DNA from: an uncultured Negativicutes bacterium
GTDB taxonomy: Bacteria > Bacillota > Negativicutes > Veillonellales > Megasphaeraceae
Direction of reading: 5' to 3'
DNA length: 64,000 bases
NCBI GenBank assembly: GCA_900752195.1
Contig: CAADUJ010000021.1
Location: forward strand, 1 to 64,000
This document shows positions 19,258 to 27,081 of the stretch, one piece after another (the first letter of the stretch is position 1; every line of letters starts with the position of its first letter). Position numbers and translations under genes: made by a program. The notes below the pieces were generated by a model. It saw nothing but the letters and a program-made list of their open reading frames with translations, was not told the origin of the DNA and did no database searches.

Positions 19258-19367
19258 AAAAATTTTTTCAGAAATAGACGACTATCGCGGTGTTGCGACC
19301 ATCAGCCGTTTTTGCCCCGCACAGTACCTTTTTATTTTTTTATTTCCGCGTGCGCATATAGGGCAAC
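19258..19367. other. Leader of late operon, possible cos region
   Basis: This stretch between the terminator at 19368-19399 and terS has no gene. It contains a short GC-rich patch (CCGCGTGCGCATA at about 19345) in an AT-rich run. GpA-type phages normally have their cos site next to terS, so this is the first place to look for it. No cos sequence could be confirmed by eye. The whole gap to the DUF1492 gene is 19210-19466. Confidence 0.3.
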
Positions 19368-19399
19368 AAAAAAGAGACATCTACGTTTGTAGTGTCTCT
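19368..19399 (-). terminator. Intrinsic terminator upstream of late operon
   Basis: Read on the minus strand: stem AGAGACA...TGTCTCT with an inner CTAC/GTAG part and six Ts. It lies 45 bases after a promoter (-10 at 19445-19450) and before the first late gene. A terminator directly behind a promoter suggests control by antitermination or readthrough. Confidence 0.8.
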
Positions 19400-19444
19400 G
19401 AGGTTCTGGAAGCTCTCGCTTCTTTATATCTTTACTTAGTTTAT

Positions 19445-19453
19445 ATTATAGCA
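19445..19453 (-). promoter_or_regulatory. Extended -10 promoter (likely late promoter)
   Basis: The minus strand carries TGCTATAAT (TGn extended -10 plus TATAAT at 19445-19450). No good -35 is seen, so an activator may be required. The nearest candidate is the DUF1492/RinA-like protein immediately upstream, whose end overlaps this region. The transcript would meet the terminator at 19368-19399 at once. Confidence 0.6.
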
Positions 19454-19466
19454 CAGAAAAAGTGTA

Positions 19467-19886
19467 TCATTCTATATCATCTTTTGTCAGTTTCAAATGA
19501 ATATGCTTTAAGGCCCTGGCATGGTGCCTATGCGTATTCGCCCATCCCATATTGGCGTGAATACAGATTTCTTCCCATTTCATGTGATTGAGGTACCGGT
19601 AGGTCATGACGGCCTTTTCTTCTGGATTCTCAAGCTGATTGATCATTGTTTTGGCCCTGTCTTTCATAGCATATAACCTGTCCATTTCCCGTTTTACCCT
19701 ACGCTCATATCGTTCTACCTGTGCCAGTTTTCCCGATAATTCCCCGCTTCCTGTCAGACTTTCCTTTGGCCCCAGTGTACTTTTCAGGCTTTCTATGTCG
19801 CGGTGGGCTATGCGCAGTTCCACCTCCTTTGCCCGTAACAGCGATTCCTGGGCGTATACCTGTTTGAAGAAACCTTTTATATTCAT
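19467..19886 (-). CDS. DUF1492 / RinA-ArpU type late transcription regulator
   Basis: A 139-residue helical protein. The C-terminal ~50 residues carry a sigma-70 region 4-like helix-turn-helix (MTYRYLNHMKWEEICIHANMGWANTHRHHARALKHI). The N-terminal part is a long coiled coil. Proteins of this class lie at the end of the early block of Gram-positive phages and switch on late genes. The gene directly precedes the promoter and terminator in front of terS. Whether it acts as an activator or antiterminator is not known from sequence. The start follows AAGGAAGCATAAGGC. Confidence 0.75.
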   Translation of the reverse strand: MNIKGFFKQVYAQESLLRAKEVELRIAHRDIESLKSTLGPKESLTGSGELSGKLAQVERYERRVKREMDRLYAMKDRAKTMINQLENPEEKAVMTYRYLNHMKWEEICIHANMGWANTHRHHARALKHIHLKLTKDDIE

Positions 19887-19889
19887 GCC

Positions 19890-20252
19890 TTATGCTTCCT
19901 TTCTGCTCAACTCGCACTCGTTGGATATCACCCCTGCATATATAGCGATGTTTTCTAGTGGTTCTATCACATCCACATCGTCACAGATAGCAGCGAATCC
20001 CGCTTCTACATATTTGACCTTCCAGTCTTCCCCTTCAAAATCTGTCAGAATATCCCCTTCCCATATCTCCTGTCCGTCCTGATCTTTTAGTCCTGTGAAT
20101 TGATATATCCTGATATCGTCAAACGATACGTTCCGTAACACTATTCCATCCTGTATTTCGGCTTTCTTACGTAGGAAGTCCATACCCGTTATGGGATACA
20201 TCTGCTTATCCTGCTTGTGCCATGCCCTGAATTTAATCTGCTTTGCGTCCAT
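19890..20252 (-). CDS. YopX family phage protein
   Basis: A 120-residue YopX-type protein: KFRAWHKQDKQMYPITGMDFL at the start, then IYQFTGLKDQDGQEIWEGDIL, which is the hallmark of the family. YopX proteins are common in Firmicute phages and prophages, and their biochemical role is unknown. It is the gene before the late regulator and has GGAAGGATGAAGT before ATG. Confidence 0.85.
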   Translation of the reverse strand: MDAKQIKFRAWHKQDKQMYPITGMDFLRKKAEIQDGIVLRNVSFDDIRIYQFTGLKDQDGQEIWEGDILTDFEGEDWKVKYVEAGFAAICDDVDVIEPLENIAIYAGVISNECELSRKEA

Positions 20253-20255
20253 ACT

Positions 20256-20564
20256 TCATCCTTCCTTTCTCTGTGCCCTGCATCTTTCACAAGGAAACCA
20301 GTCTTTCGCATCAATCCACACTTCTATTTCGTCTTTATCTCCCGGTGTTATCCCGTAGACTTCGGCCTGATAAAATGGCACCAGAATAGGGTGGCTGCAT
20401 ATGGTCCTGATACTGGTTTCTTCTTCTGCCATGAAACGCAGTTTCAGTGTATATACGTTGTTGGACAGTATATATGGACAATCGGTTTCCTTGTCTTTTA
20501 ACTCCCTGCTGTCCGTAATGATATCTTCCTCATCAATCATGCGGATCAGATCAACCAGCTTCAT
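20256..20564 (-). CDS. Phage protein of unknown function
   Basis: About 102 residues, starting at an ATG with GGAG nine bases upstream; an earlier ATG is too close to that site. It is acidic at the N-terminus (IDEEDIITDSRELKDKETD) and ends in CERCRAQRKEG. I do not recognise the family. It lies in the early operon between a DUF gene and YopX, overlapping the preceding gene by 14 bases. Confidence 0.6.
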   Translation of the reverse strand: MKLVDLIRMIDEEDIITDSRELKDKETDCPYILSNNVYTLKLRFMAEEETSIRTICSHPILVPFYQAEVYGITPGDKDEIEVWIDAKDWFPCERCRAQRKEG

Positions 20565-21045
20565 GTTCTTCATCTCCTACTAAATGTATCGGCTCTGTTT
20601 TGTCCGCATCAAAAGGAAGCTCAGATTGCGCACGCTCCCCTTTTACAAATCGTTCTGCTTCCTTTATCGCATTCCGTACCGCATACTTCAGCTTTTCATA
20701 CGTTCTCATAGTAATCTTGTCCGTAACAAAGTTGACGTAAATATAGTCTGCTCCTCGTAATACGCCTGACAGTTGATAGGATTCTATTTCATTTACTCCG
20801 TTCCGTTTTAATTTTATTTTATCTACGGTCCCACTGGTCTCATAAGCAAAATTATCCGTTTCACTGGCCAGCAGTTTAAAAATATCGGTCATCGCCTGAT
20901 ACAGTTCCGGCCGTGCTGTTTCTTTGCTTTTCATCGTATACGTACGTTCTATCCCGTCTACCTTCCGGATATATCCGATTTGTATACTGTCCGATATAGA
21001 CAATGTGTTGATGAAAATCGTATCGTTTTTCTTTTGTTTTTTCAT
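20551..21045 (-). CDS. Phage early protein of unknown function
   Basis: About 164 residues, starting at the ATG at 21045 that overlaps the stop of the HNH gene (ATGA), with AAAGGAG upstream. The sequence shows beta strands (FINTLSISDSIQIGYI, DYIYVNFVTDKITM) and a helix ending KLKYAVRNAIKEAERFVKGE. I do not recognise it. The position between HNH and an unknown early gene suggests a nonessential early function. Confidence 0.6.
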   Translation of the reverse strand: MKKQKKNDTIFINTLSISDSIQIGYIRKVDGIERTYTMKSKETARPELYQAMTDIFKLLASETDNFAYETSGTVDKIKLKRNGVNEIESYQLSGVLRGADYIYVNFVTDKITMRTYEKLKYAVRNAIKEAERFVKGERAQSELPFDADKTEPIHLVGDEEHEAG

Positions 21046-21347
21046 TCCCGGCGCGCTCCTTTCTCTCCGTACCATTTCATCAGATATTCACTGCACCTCT
21101 TTTGTATTTCTTTGGCCCCCGGCCCGTTATGCCGCCTGTAGTGACATTCCCGGCATAAGGTGACTGCTTTTTCTATTTCGTCGCTCTTATATATCCCGCA
21201 TGGCTCATGATGAAATTTATCATCCCCGTCTACCGGCCGGCCGCAATTGATACACCTGTTCTCATCCCTCAGATGTACCGCCTTATTCAATTCTCTCAGT
21301 TTCTTCCCTGTCAGATGCCTGCGCTTTCTTTTTTCGAGATATCCCAC
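21042..21347 (-). CDS. HNH endonuclease (phage)
   Basis: A 101-residue HNH protein with the CxxC pair CINCG, the catalytic His in FHHEPCG, and the second pair CRECHYRRHNG. In lambda-like and HK97-like phages such an HNH enzyme often sits near the terminase genes and is needed for DNA packaging. Here it lies in the early block, several genes from the terminase. The gene overlaps the 3' end of the Rep-like gene by 65 bases and has GAAAAAAGAAAGCG before ATG. Confidence 0.8.
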   Translation of the reverse strand: MGYLEKRKRRHLTGKKLRELNKAVHLRDENRCINCGRPVDGDDKFHHEPCGIYKSDEIEKAVTLCRECHYRRHNGPGAKEIQKRCSEYLMKWYGEKGARRE

Positions 21348-22125
21348 TGTTTTCCCTCCGTTTCATCCGTACCATGACATGCCAGCCCGCCTCATCAGAA
21401 TATCCTGCCCTGGCTTCCAGAAATTCATATCCCGGATACATCGTTTCCCATACTTCACTACTCTCTGTCTGGCGTGACAGATTTTCCAGCTGCCGGTGTG
21501 AAATACGGTAATCGTTTTTCTTGACGATGGGATCTTTCAGATTACGCGAACAGATGTATGTGTTTTCGTTTTTCTTTTTGTTTGCCGATTCTTTCATGAT
21601 GTACTGGCAAAGACGGATTATCAGTTCCTTGTCGTCCATCCGTAGACGGCTGGCATTGCATAATCCTTTGCCCCAGATATCTTCCATTTCTTCCCGGCTT
21701 ATCCCTCCGCTTATGATGAAATGGAAGTGATAACTATGACTTCCATCCTGTCGCGTTTTTTCTTCCATACTGCCCATATACTTTACTGACTGCATACCTC
21801 TCTTCTTCCGTCTTCGATTGACCCGCTTAATAAAATTATGGAATTCTTTTTTTGCTTCTTTTTTATCTGCCGGCATGTGTTCCCGGTCAAAGGTGAAGGT
21901 CATATACAGGTCGCGTCTCGTGAAATTGGTATGTACCTTGCGATTGAATTTTTTCAATGCATTCTTTTTGTTCTGCTTTTTCTGCTTATCCGATGATTCA
22001 TTGATTTTTTGTACCCGGAACTTTTTTCCACGCTGTCGCATGTCTGCCATTTCAAAAATATCACATTCAAAATATTCGCTTCCGCAATAATATTTTATTT
22101 CACGTACGAACCCCACGACCTTCAC
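21283..22125 (-). CDS. HUH rolling-circle replication protein-like
   Basis: A 280-residue basic protein with three motifs in the order of HUH endonucleases: MTFTF at 75-79 (motif 1), SYHFHFIISG around His133 and His135 (motif 2), and QYIMKES at 174-180 (motif 3, with Tyr175 and Lys178). HUH enzymes cut one strand at an origin and stay linked to it by the Tyr. The N-terminal 70 residues are basic and C-terminal parts are unusual for plasmid Reps. Start is uncertain: a GTG at 22125 or 22116. The gene is followed by HNH and lies in a replication block without DnaB, DnaC or primase genes. Relaxase or plasmid-type mobilisation is a less likely alternative. Confidence 0.75.
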   Translation of the reverse strand: MKVVGFVREIKYYCGSEYFECDIFEMADMRQRGKKFRVQKINESSDKQKKQNKKNALKKFNRKVHTNFTRRDLYMTFTFDREHMPADKKEAKKEFHNFIKRVNRRRKKRGMQSVKYMGSMEEKTRQDGSHSYHFHFIISGGISREEMEDIWGKGLCNASRLRMDDKELIIRLCQYIMKESANKKKNENTYICSRNLKDPIVKKNDYRISHRQLENLSRQTESSEVWETMYPGYEFLEARAGYSDEAGWHVMVRMKRRENSGISRKKKAQASDREETERIE

Positions 22126-22167
22126 CTACTGTCTTTGGCACTAAATATAATACCTATTACAAGCCCC

Positions 22168-22193
22168 TACCACCCGAAGGTGGTATTTTTTTC
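22168..22193 (+). terminator. Rho-independent terminator-like hairpin, plus strand
   Basis: Plus strand CTACCACC, loop CGAA, GGTGGTA, followed by a run of seven Ts. It faces the minus-strand genes, so it either terminates an antisense or small RNA made from the plus strand, or it is part of an origin structure upstream of the HUH gene. Confidence 0.6.
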
Positions 22194-22230
22194 TTATATT
22201 ATATATACATATAATGTGGAAAAAGGAAGG

Positions 22231-22264
22231 CAATAGGCAGATGTCACAAATCATCTGCCTATTG
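22231..22264. repeat. 13-bp perfect inverted repeat upstream of the HUH gene
   Basis: CAATAGGCAGATG and its exact complement CATCTGCCTATTG are separated by 8 bases (loop TCACAAAT). It lies between the stop of the small basic gene at 22269 and the HUH gene. It could act as a terminator, but no T run follows on the minus strand. It could be the hairpin of a nick site. Confidence 0.5.
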
Positions 22265-22268
22265 TTTG

Positions 22269-22520
22269 TTATAGTAAATCGGTTAGATTCAGATCTTTTT
22301 TATTTTTTACGCATAACGGCTGATATTCCCGTCTCTTCTTTGCATATCTCCATGGATATTTTTCCCGTAGTTCTTTCCGCTGGTTTTCATACTTCTCCCT
22401 TTCCCTTTTGCCCATTTGATGTACTCTTACCTTTCCCGGTTTATACAGATTGGGTTTATTTTTCAGTGTCTCATCACTCCGTGACGCCTGGCACGCCCGA
22501 TGCTGGCCATATAATCTCAT
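22269..22520 (-). CDS. Small basic phage protein, unknown
   Basis: An 83-residue, very basic protein (KVRVHQMGKREREKYENQRKELREKYPWRYAKKRREY) behind AGGAGGTTATCAGT. I do not recognise a family. It lies between the coiled-coil membrane protein and the HUH gene, and its composition fits a nucleic-acid-binding accessory factor; that is only an inference from charge. Confidence 0.5.
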   Translation of the reverse strand: MRLYGQHRACQASRSDETLKNKPNLYKPGKVRVHQMGKREREKYENQRKELREKYPWRYAKKRREYQPLCVKNKKDLNLTDLL

Positions 22521-22532
22521 ACTGATAACCTC

Positions 22533-22853
22533 CTATCTGAGTATGCTTATGCCGGCTGACAAGAGAATCAGGATTATTATAAAAACCATGTATCTGTCTG
22601 CTCTCTTTTCTAATGCGTCTATCCGGTTATCCAGTCCTTCCATATCCTTTTTCATGTCATCTTCCATGTCATATATGTCATTATTCTGGTTGCGTATTTC
22701 CGAACTGATTTTTTTTATCCTTGTTTGTAGTTCTTCTACGGTATTGCTCATTTCTTTTACCGCTTTATCATTTTCTTCCAGGTATCGTTTCATGAAATTC
22801 TGGAAATCGACTAATTGCTGACAAGGTAGATATTGATTTCGTCTTTTCATCAT
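22533..22853 (-). CDS. Coiled-coil protein with C-terminal membrane anchor
   Basis: A 106-residue protein. Residues ~25-85 form a coiled coil (KAVKEMSNTVEELQTRIKKI and repeats). A single hydrophobic helix ends it (YMVFIIILILLSAGISIL). The ATG overlaps the stop of the DUF4406 gene (ATGA) and has AAGGAG. The layout is like small phage membrane proteins of unknown function; it is not in a lysis cluster, so a holin role is unlikely. Confidence 0.55.
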   Translation of the reverse strand: MMKRRNQYLPCQQLVDFQNFMKRYLEENDKAVKEMSNTVEELQTRIKKISSEIRNQNNDIYDMEDDMKKDMEGLDNRIDALEKRADRYMVFIIILILLSAGISILR

Positions 22854-23239
22854 GATTCTTCTCCTTCTTTATGAAATCCATTATTTTTCATGAATAGTTC
22901 AAAATTCTCTATGCTGGTATATAATGGTATGTTTCTGTTTCTGGCTTCCAAAAACTCTCTGGCACATCCCTGGCTATGTTCCCAGTCTCCTGTCATAATG
23001 ACCGCATCCGCCATAGCTACGTACCGTGCACACTGCTCTACAATCGTTTCTTCTGACAAAATACCAGCTGCCGACTGCATTGCATCCAGCGGATTAAAGA
23101 ATATGATGTCCGGATACATCCGCATCATCCGCGCCGTAATCACCTGCGTCTGCCGTCGGTTGGCTTCCTGTTCTTCTTCTGTCTCTGCCCGGTATGGATG
23201 AGAGATGTAAATCATGGGCATATAATTCGATGTTTTCAT
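22850..23239 (-). CDS. DUF4406 nucleoside deoxyribosyltransferase-like protein
   Basis: A 129-residue Rossmann-like protein of the DUF4406 family, related to nucleoside 2-deoxyribosyltransferases. Visible motifs are IYISHPYR near the start, DIIFFNPLDA in the middle, and ADAVIMTGDWEHSQGCAREF followed by RNRNIPLYTS. The catalytic Glu expected of deoxyribosyltransferases could not be placed with certainty. In phages these genes are thought to act on modified nucleotides or NAD-type signals. Start is behind GGGGAGGTCAAT. Confidence 0.75.
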   Translation of the reverse strand: MKTSNYMPMIYISHPYRAETEEEQEANRRQTQVITARMMRMYPDIIFFNPLDAMQSAAGILSEETIVEQCARYVAMADAVIMTGDWEHSQGCAREFLEARNRNIPLYTSIENFELFMKNNGFHKEGEES

Positions 23240-23276
23240 ATTGACCTCCCCATATTGTATTGTCGTTTTCCTTTAT

Positions 23277-23654
23277 CTATATGAATAATTCATCGCTAAT
23301 CCATTGCTTTTCTATCGGTTTTGCTTTCTGTCCCTTTGGCTTCTTGGCTTTTCGTTTCCAATCAGCCGGCGGCTGCCGCTGTTTTATATTCTGCTTTTCT
23401 TCTCTGTTCTCTGATCTGGACGGTAGAACCATTTCCTGGTATCCAGTAACAGCCTTTGCCATTCTCTCCTGATTCACCACTGTCCGTGCTGCTTCCCTGA
23501 CTTCTTCCTGCCCATCTTCATATAGGCAGGCGTACGTGATTCTTCTGAACCATGGACATTCTTTACAATGATTCCAGCAAATGTCTTTTCTTTCTTTTTT
23601 GCAATAGATTGCCGACTGGTATTCCTGATGACATACAGGGCATATAGGCTGCAT
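23277..23654 (-). CDS. Cys-rich phage protein, unknown
   Basis: A 125-residue protein whose first 45 residues have cysteines in CPVCHQEY, then YCKKERKDICWNHCKECPWF and CLYEDG, probably a zinc-binding module. The C-terminal half is basic (KQRQPPADWKRKAKKPKGQKA). It follows the 171-residue gene by four bases. Function unknown. Confidence 0.6.
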   Translation of the reverse strand: MQPICPVCHQEYQSAIYCKKERKDICWNHCKECPWFRRITYACLYEDGQEEVREAARTVVNQERMAKAVTGYQEMVLPSRSENREEKQNIKQRQPPADWKRKAKKPKGQKAKPIEKQWISDELFI

Positions 23655-23658
23655 AGGC

Positions 23659-24174
23659 TCACACCTCTAATCGCTCTATGAATACGTTTAATATGTCATT
23701 CAGCATCTGATTGACCGTCTTATTTTCACGTAGGGCCAATCTCTTTAATTTGTTCAGCTTCTCTGCCGGTAAGGAAATCCGTACGAGGCTGTTTAATAGT
23801 TCGTCTGCCTTTTTCGGATCATAGGTTGTACGGGGACCGTACATCTTTTCGTATCTCTTTTCGTCAAAATCACACGCTATGAACCGTTGCAGTTCCTTGA
23901 ATGTCACCGTACCGGCCCCGATACAGCTGCTAATGGTAACAATTTTGTCGTAAAGCCGCTGTAGTCTCGTGGTGCCGAATCCGAATTCATCGTGCGCTGC
24001 ATTCATGGTAACGACAATCCAGAAATCCCACGCGTCTTCCATTGTCTTGTTCTTTACCGCTTTATCATGTGCAGCCTGCCTGGCAGTCATATTGCTTTTC
24101 CCCCGTAAGCCTTGCAAAATATGATATTCCGTCTGATCCAGCGATGTTTTCCATACCATGTTCTTACGCTTCAT
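23659..24174 (-). CDS. Phage protein with C-terminal ribbon-helix-helix-like segment
   Basis: 171 residues. The last ~45 residues (NSLVRISLPAEKLNKLKRLA, then REN-KTVNQMLNDILNVF) look like a ribbon-helix-helix (CopG-like) DNA-binding fold. The earlier part is helical, with no known motif (AWDFWIVVTMNAAHDEFGFG). It is preceded by AGGAGGGACCGCAT. It may be a regulator or an accessory protein of the SSB-helicase cluster. Confidence 0.5.
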   Translation of the reverse strand: MKRKNMVWKTSLDQTEYHILQGLRGKSNMTARQAAHDKAVKNKTMEDAWDFWIVVTMNAAHDEFGFGTTRLQRLYDKIVTISSCIGAGTVTFKELQRFIACDFDEKRYEKMYGPRTTYDPKKADELLNSLVRISLPAEKLNKLKRLALRENKTVNQMLNDILNVFIERLEV

Positions 24175-24186
24175 ATGCGGTCCCTC

Positions 24187-24567
24187 CTAAAACGGAATTT
24201 CTTCATCATCTACTGGTTTTCCCATATCTGAGAATCCGTCTTTCTGGTTCTTCTTTGGATAAATCTTTTTATATACATCAAAGGCTGTCAATTCCAGGGA
24301 ACGCCGCGTCTGTCCGTCTTTTTCGTATTCGTGCATCCACATGCGCCCTCTGATCAGAACACGGTCGCCTTTCCGCAATACCCGCTCTGCTTCTTCTGCG
24401 GTTTCATTCCAGCACGTTACATATCGCCACTGATTCTCGTATTCTTCCTGTGCCCCGGGCCGGCGCCTGCTGTCGGCCAGAATCAATATAGCCCGTGCCT
24501 TTCCCGTCCGTGTGACTGCCAGTTCCGGATCTTTCCCTAAGTTCCCTTCCAGTTCAATGGTATTCAT
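24187..24567 (-). CDS. ssb: Single-stranded DNA-binding protein
   Basis: A 126-residue OB-fold SSB. The start reads MNTIELEGNLGKDPELAVTR, the middle is WRYVTCWNETAEEAERVLRKGDRVLIRGRM, and the acidic C-terminal tip ends DDEEIPF, the typical tail that recruits other proteins. It protects single-stranded DNA during replication or recombination, in keeping with the HUH gene and helicase nearby. ATG follows AAAGGAGCACAG. Confidence 0.9.
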   Translation of the reverse strand: MNTIELEGNLGKDPELAVTRTGKARAILILADSRRRPGAQEEYENQWRYVTCWNETAEEAERVLRKGDRVLIRGRMWMHEYEKDGQTRRSLELTAFDVYKKIYPKKNQKDGFSDMGKPVDDEEIPF

Positions 24568-24579
24568 CTGTGCTCCTTT

Positions 24580-27081
24580 CTATGCCAGAAAATCAAACAA
24601 TGTAGGTGCTTCCTGCTTTGCTTCTTCCGTCTTGAGATACGCTACGCCATCTTTGAAGTATTCCGGGTTCAGCTCAATACCTATTCCCTTTCGGTCCGTC
24701 TTCATGGCCACCAGCGGCACGGTCATCAGTCCACCGAATGGATCTAACACGATATCTCCCGGATTGCTGTACCGGTCAATCAGCCGTTCCACTACATCAA
24801 TCTGCAACGGGCAAAGGTGCATCTGTTTCCGTTTCAACCGCTGCTGGGTATTAAGAGTCCGCATCCGGTTGATATCATCCCATACTCTGTCATTCCAGCT
24901 GCCCGGCGCAACAACCATGAATGATGCCGGTAGTTTCCCGTCCTTATCCAGTGTTTCGGATAATCCGACATGCTCCCAATAGTTATATACCGTGCTCCGG
25001 CTGTATTTGCGGTATACCATCTGCAGATTTTTTACAGGTATTGTCCCCAGTTCTTCTTTGGCTATAAGCCGATCACCGCTGCTTCGCCAGTATCCATGTG
25101 CATCAATCTGCCAGCGTCCCCGGCTGTAATCTTTCTTATCTTTCGTAACCGGTACATCAGCGTACGCATTGGATGTATCTGTCGGTAATTTCCGGAATAA
25201 TAGTACGTATTCTTCGCACCCTACGCCCATCTTTGTCCCGTCTTTGCTATTTTCAGTCCAACCCAGTCTGTATGTTTGATTGTTTTCCCGTACTACATCG
25301 GTTACTACCGTAATCATGCCCATAAATTGAAATCCATGTTTTATGTAATGCAGGATTGTCAGTGCGTGGAAAGGTTCTACCGTCGGCATTCCGGTCCCCG
25401 TCGCATTGCCAAACAGAATCCGGTCTTTGACATGGCAGCAGAACACACGCCCTGGCTTTAACACCCGCAATAAACTGGGACTAAGATAATCCATCTGTTG
25501 GAAGAATTCGTTGGTTCCTTCGTTGTGGCCAAAATCGTTATAGCTTTCGCAGTATTCGTAATGATTGCCAAATGGGATAGAAGTGATGATTTCATCGACG
25601 CTGTTGTCCGGCATATTCTTCAATTCTTCTACGCAGTCATTATGAATCGCCCGGTACCTGTCACCAGAAATTTCAACCCGCCTGACCCCGATGGACCGTT
25701 TCATTTCCTCGATAGCGTCCGCTTGGTGCAGGCCGTATTTTTTTATGATTTCTTCCATATTTTGTGTCAGCTTTTCATATTGTTCCCATTTTTCTTTGAG
25801 TACCTTGATGATTTCCTGCTCCTGCTCCATGTAGATAATATCGATGATGACTTTTTTCGTCTGCAGGAACCGGTAACAGCGGTGAATAGCCTGAATGAAA
25901 TCATTGAATTCATAATCGATCCCTAAAAATATCTCTCTGTGACAGTATCGCTGGAAGTTGCAGCCACTGCCGGACAGCTCCTTTTTTGTAGCCAGCAGAC
26001 GGAATTTTCCCATTGAAAAATCAATAGTATTCTTTTCCCGCACGTCCATGTCCTGGCTACCGTAAATTTCTTTGCAGTCCGGCAATGCCTTCTTTATGGC
26101 ATGTCGTTCTGATTCCAAATCATGCCAGAGAATGAAATGATCATCTGGTGATGCATCGACAATCCGTTTCATTTCAGCAACACGGACATCAATACTGTCC
26201 CGTTTTGTTCTTGCCGCTTCGGAAAGACCTACGGCAAAATCCGGAATCATCTTGCCCTGTCCATCTTTTTCATAGCTCATCGTTCCATCTGACGGCTGCA
26301 ACATATGGTAACGGACATCAAGAGCTGGCAGGTCATATCCTTCATCGCTGTATCCCAAGTCTGACGGCTTCTGAAGGAAAAGTGCCCACGTTGACAGCCA
26401 TAACCAGAATTCTTTTTCTTTGTGTGGATACAATGTCAGGTTGTTGGCTTTAGTGCTATCTCTCTGAAAGAATCGTGTCAGAGCCTGTGCCGTATCCATG
26501 ACACCCAAATAGCCGGCATAATGAATCAGTTCCTTATATCTATTGGGCGAAGGTGTTGCTGTTGCCACCAGCTTATATTCCACCTTTCTGAATTTCGGCA
26601 AGAATGTCTGGTACGTCTTACTGCCAAAACTGCGTAACACGCTGGCTTCATCGAGGCTTACGCCTTTAAAAAAACCGGGATCTATATCGCCATCCCGGAC
26701 CCGTTCATAATTCGTTATCATAATATCCGGGATAGCTCTGCGCACATCTTCCATATTTTTTACATAGACGGGCTTTCTCGCCCCTCTCAAATGCAATAAG
26801 TTTTCTGCATCATGGGTAAATTCCTGTTTTACGCCTAATGGACATATAATAAGTGTCTTCCCTCCCTTATATGCAACAATCTGACGACACCATTCGAGCT
26901 GCTGAATGGTTTTGCCCAGGCCGAACGCTTCAAATAAGGTCCGCCTTCCGCCGGCCAATGCCCAGATGACAGCATCTCTCTGATGTGGTTTCAGTACCTT
27001 GCTGATATCCCGCGGATTGACTACGAACCCTGTCTCTGGTGCATCTATGACCTTGCTTTCTAAAAAATCCTGATACGTCAT
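24580..27081 (-). CDS. SNF2-like helicase fused to DNA methyltransferase
   Basis: An 833-residue fusion. Residues 1-450 form a SNF2/SF2 ATPase: Walker A EAFGLGKT (51-58), motif II LDEAS (143-147), motif III ATATP (173-177), motif V ELSGSGCNFQ and motif VI QAIHRCYRF. From ~460 a DNA methyltransferase follows: motif IV is TSIPFG rather than TSPPY, and the SAM motif near the end is DPFGGL then GIGIELNPEYF. The order IV before I is that of beta-type methylases. The start at 27081 is favoured because AAAGGAGT lies 10 bases upstream and the ATG overlaps the preceding stop. A role in replication, restriction protection or modification is inferred. No separate restriction gene is visible. Confidence 0.85.
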   Translation of the reverse strand: MTYQDFLESKVIDAPETGFVVNPRDISKVLKPHQRDAVIWALAGGRRTLFEAFGLGKTIQQLEWCRQIVAYKGGKTLIICPLGVKQEFTHDAENLLHLRGARKPVYVKNMEDVRRAIPDIMITNYERVRDGDIDPGFFKGVSLDEASVLRSFGSKTYQTFLPKFRKVEYKLVATATPSPNRYKELIHYAGYLGVMDTAQALTRFFQRDSTKANNLTLYPHKEKEFWLWLSTWALFLQKPSDLGYSDEGYDLPALDVRYHMLQPSDGTMSYEKDGQGKMIPDFAVGLSEAARTKRDSIDVRVAEMKRIVDASPDDHFILWHDLESERHAIKKALPDCKEIYGSQDMDVREKNTIDFSMGKFRLLATKKELSGSGCNFQRYCHREIFLGIDYEFNDFIQAIHRCYRFLQTKKVIIDIIYMEQEQEIIKVLKEKWEQYEKLTQNMEEIIKKYGLHQADAIEEMKRSIGVRRVEISGDRYRAIHNDCVEELKNMPDNSVDEIITSIPFGNHYEYCESYNDFGHNEGTNEFFQQMDYLSPSLLRVLKPGRVFCCHVKDRILFGNATGTGMPTVEPFHALTILHYIKHGFQFMGMITVVTDVVRENNQTYRLGWTENSKDGTKMGVGCEEYVLLFRKLPTDTSNAYADVPVTKDKKDYSRGRWQIDAHGYWRSSGDRLIAKEELGTIPVKNLQMVYRKYSRSTVYNYWEHVGLSETLDKDGKLPASFMVVAPGSWNDRVWDDINRMRTLNTQQRLKRKQMHLCPLQIDVVERLIDRYSNPGDIVLDPFGGLMTVPLVAMKTDRKGIGIELNPEYFKDGVAYLKTEEAKQEAPTLFDFLA

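Noticed and set aside
22533..22853. Holin
   Set aside because: One C-terminal membrane helix after a coiled coil, located in the early region away from any endolysin gene.
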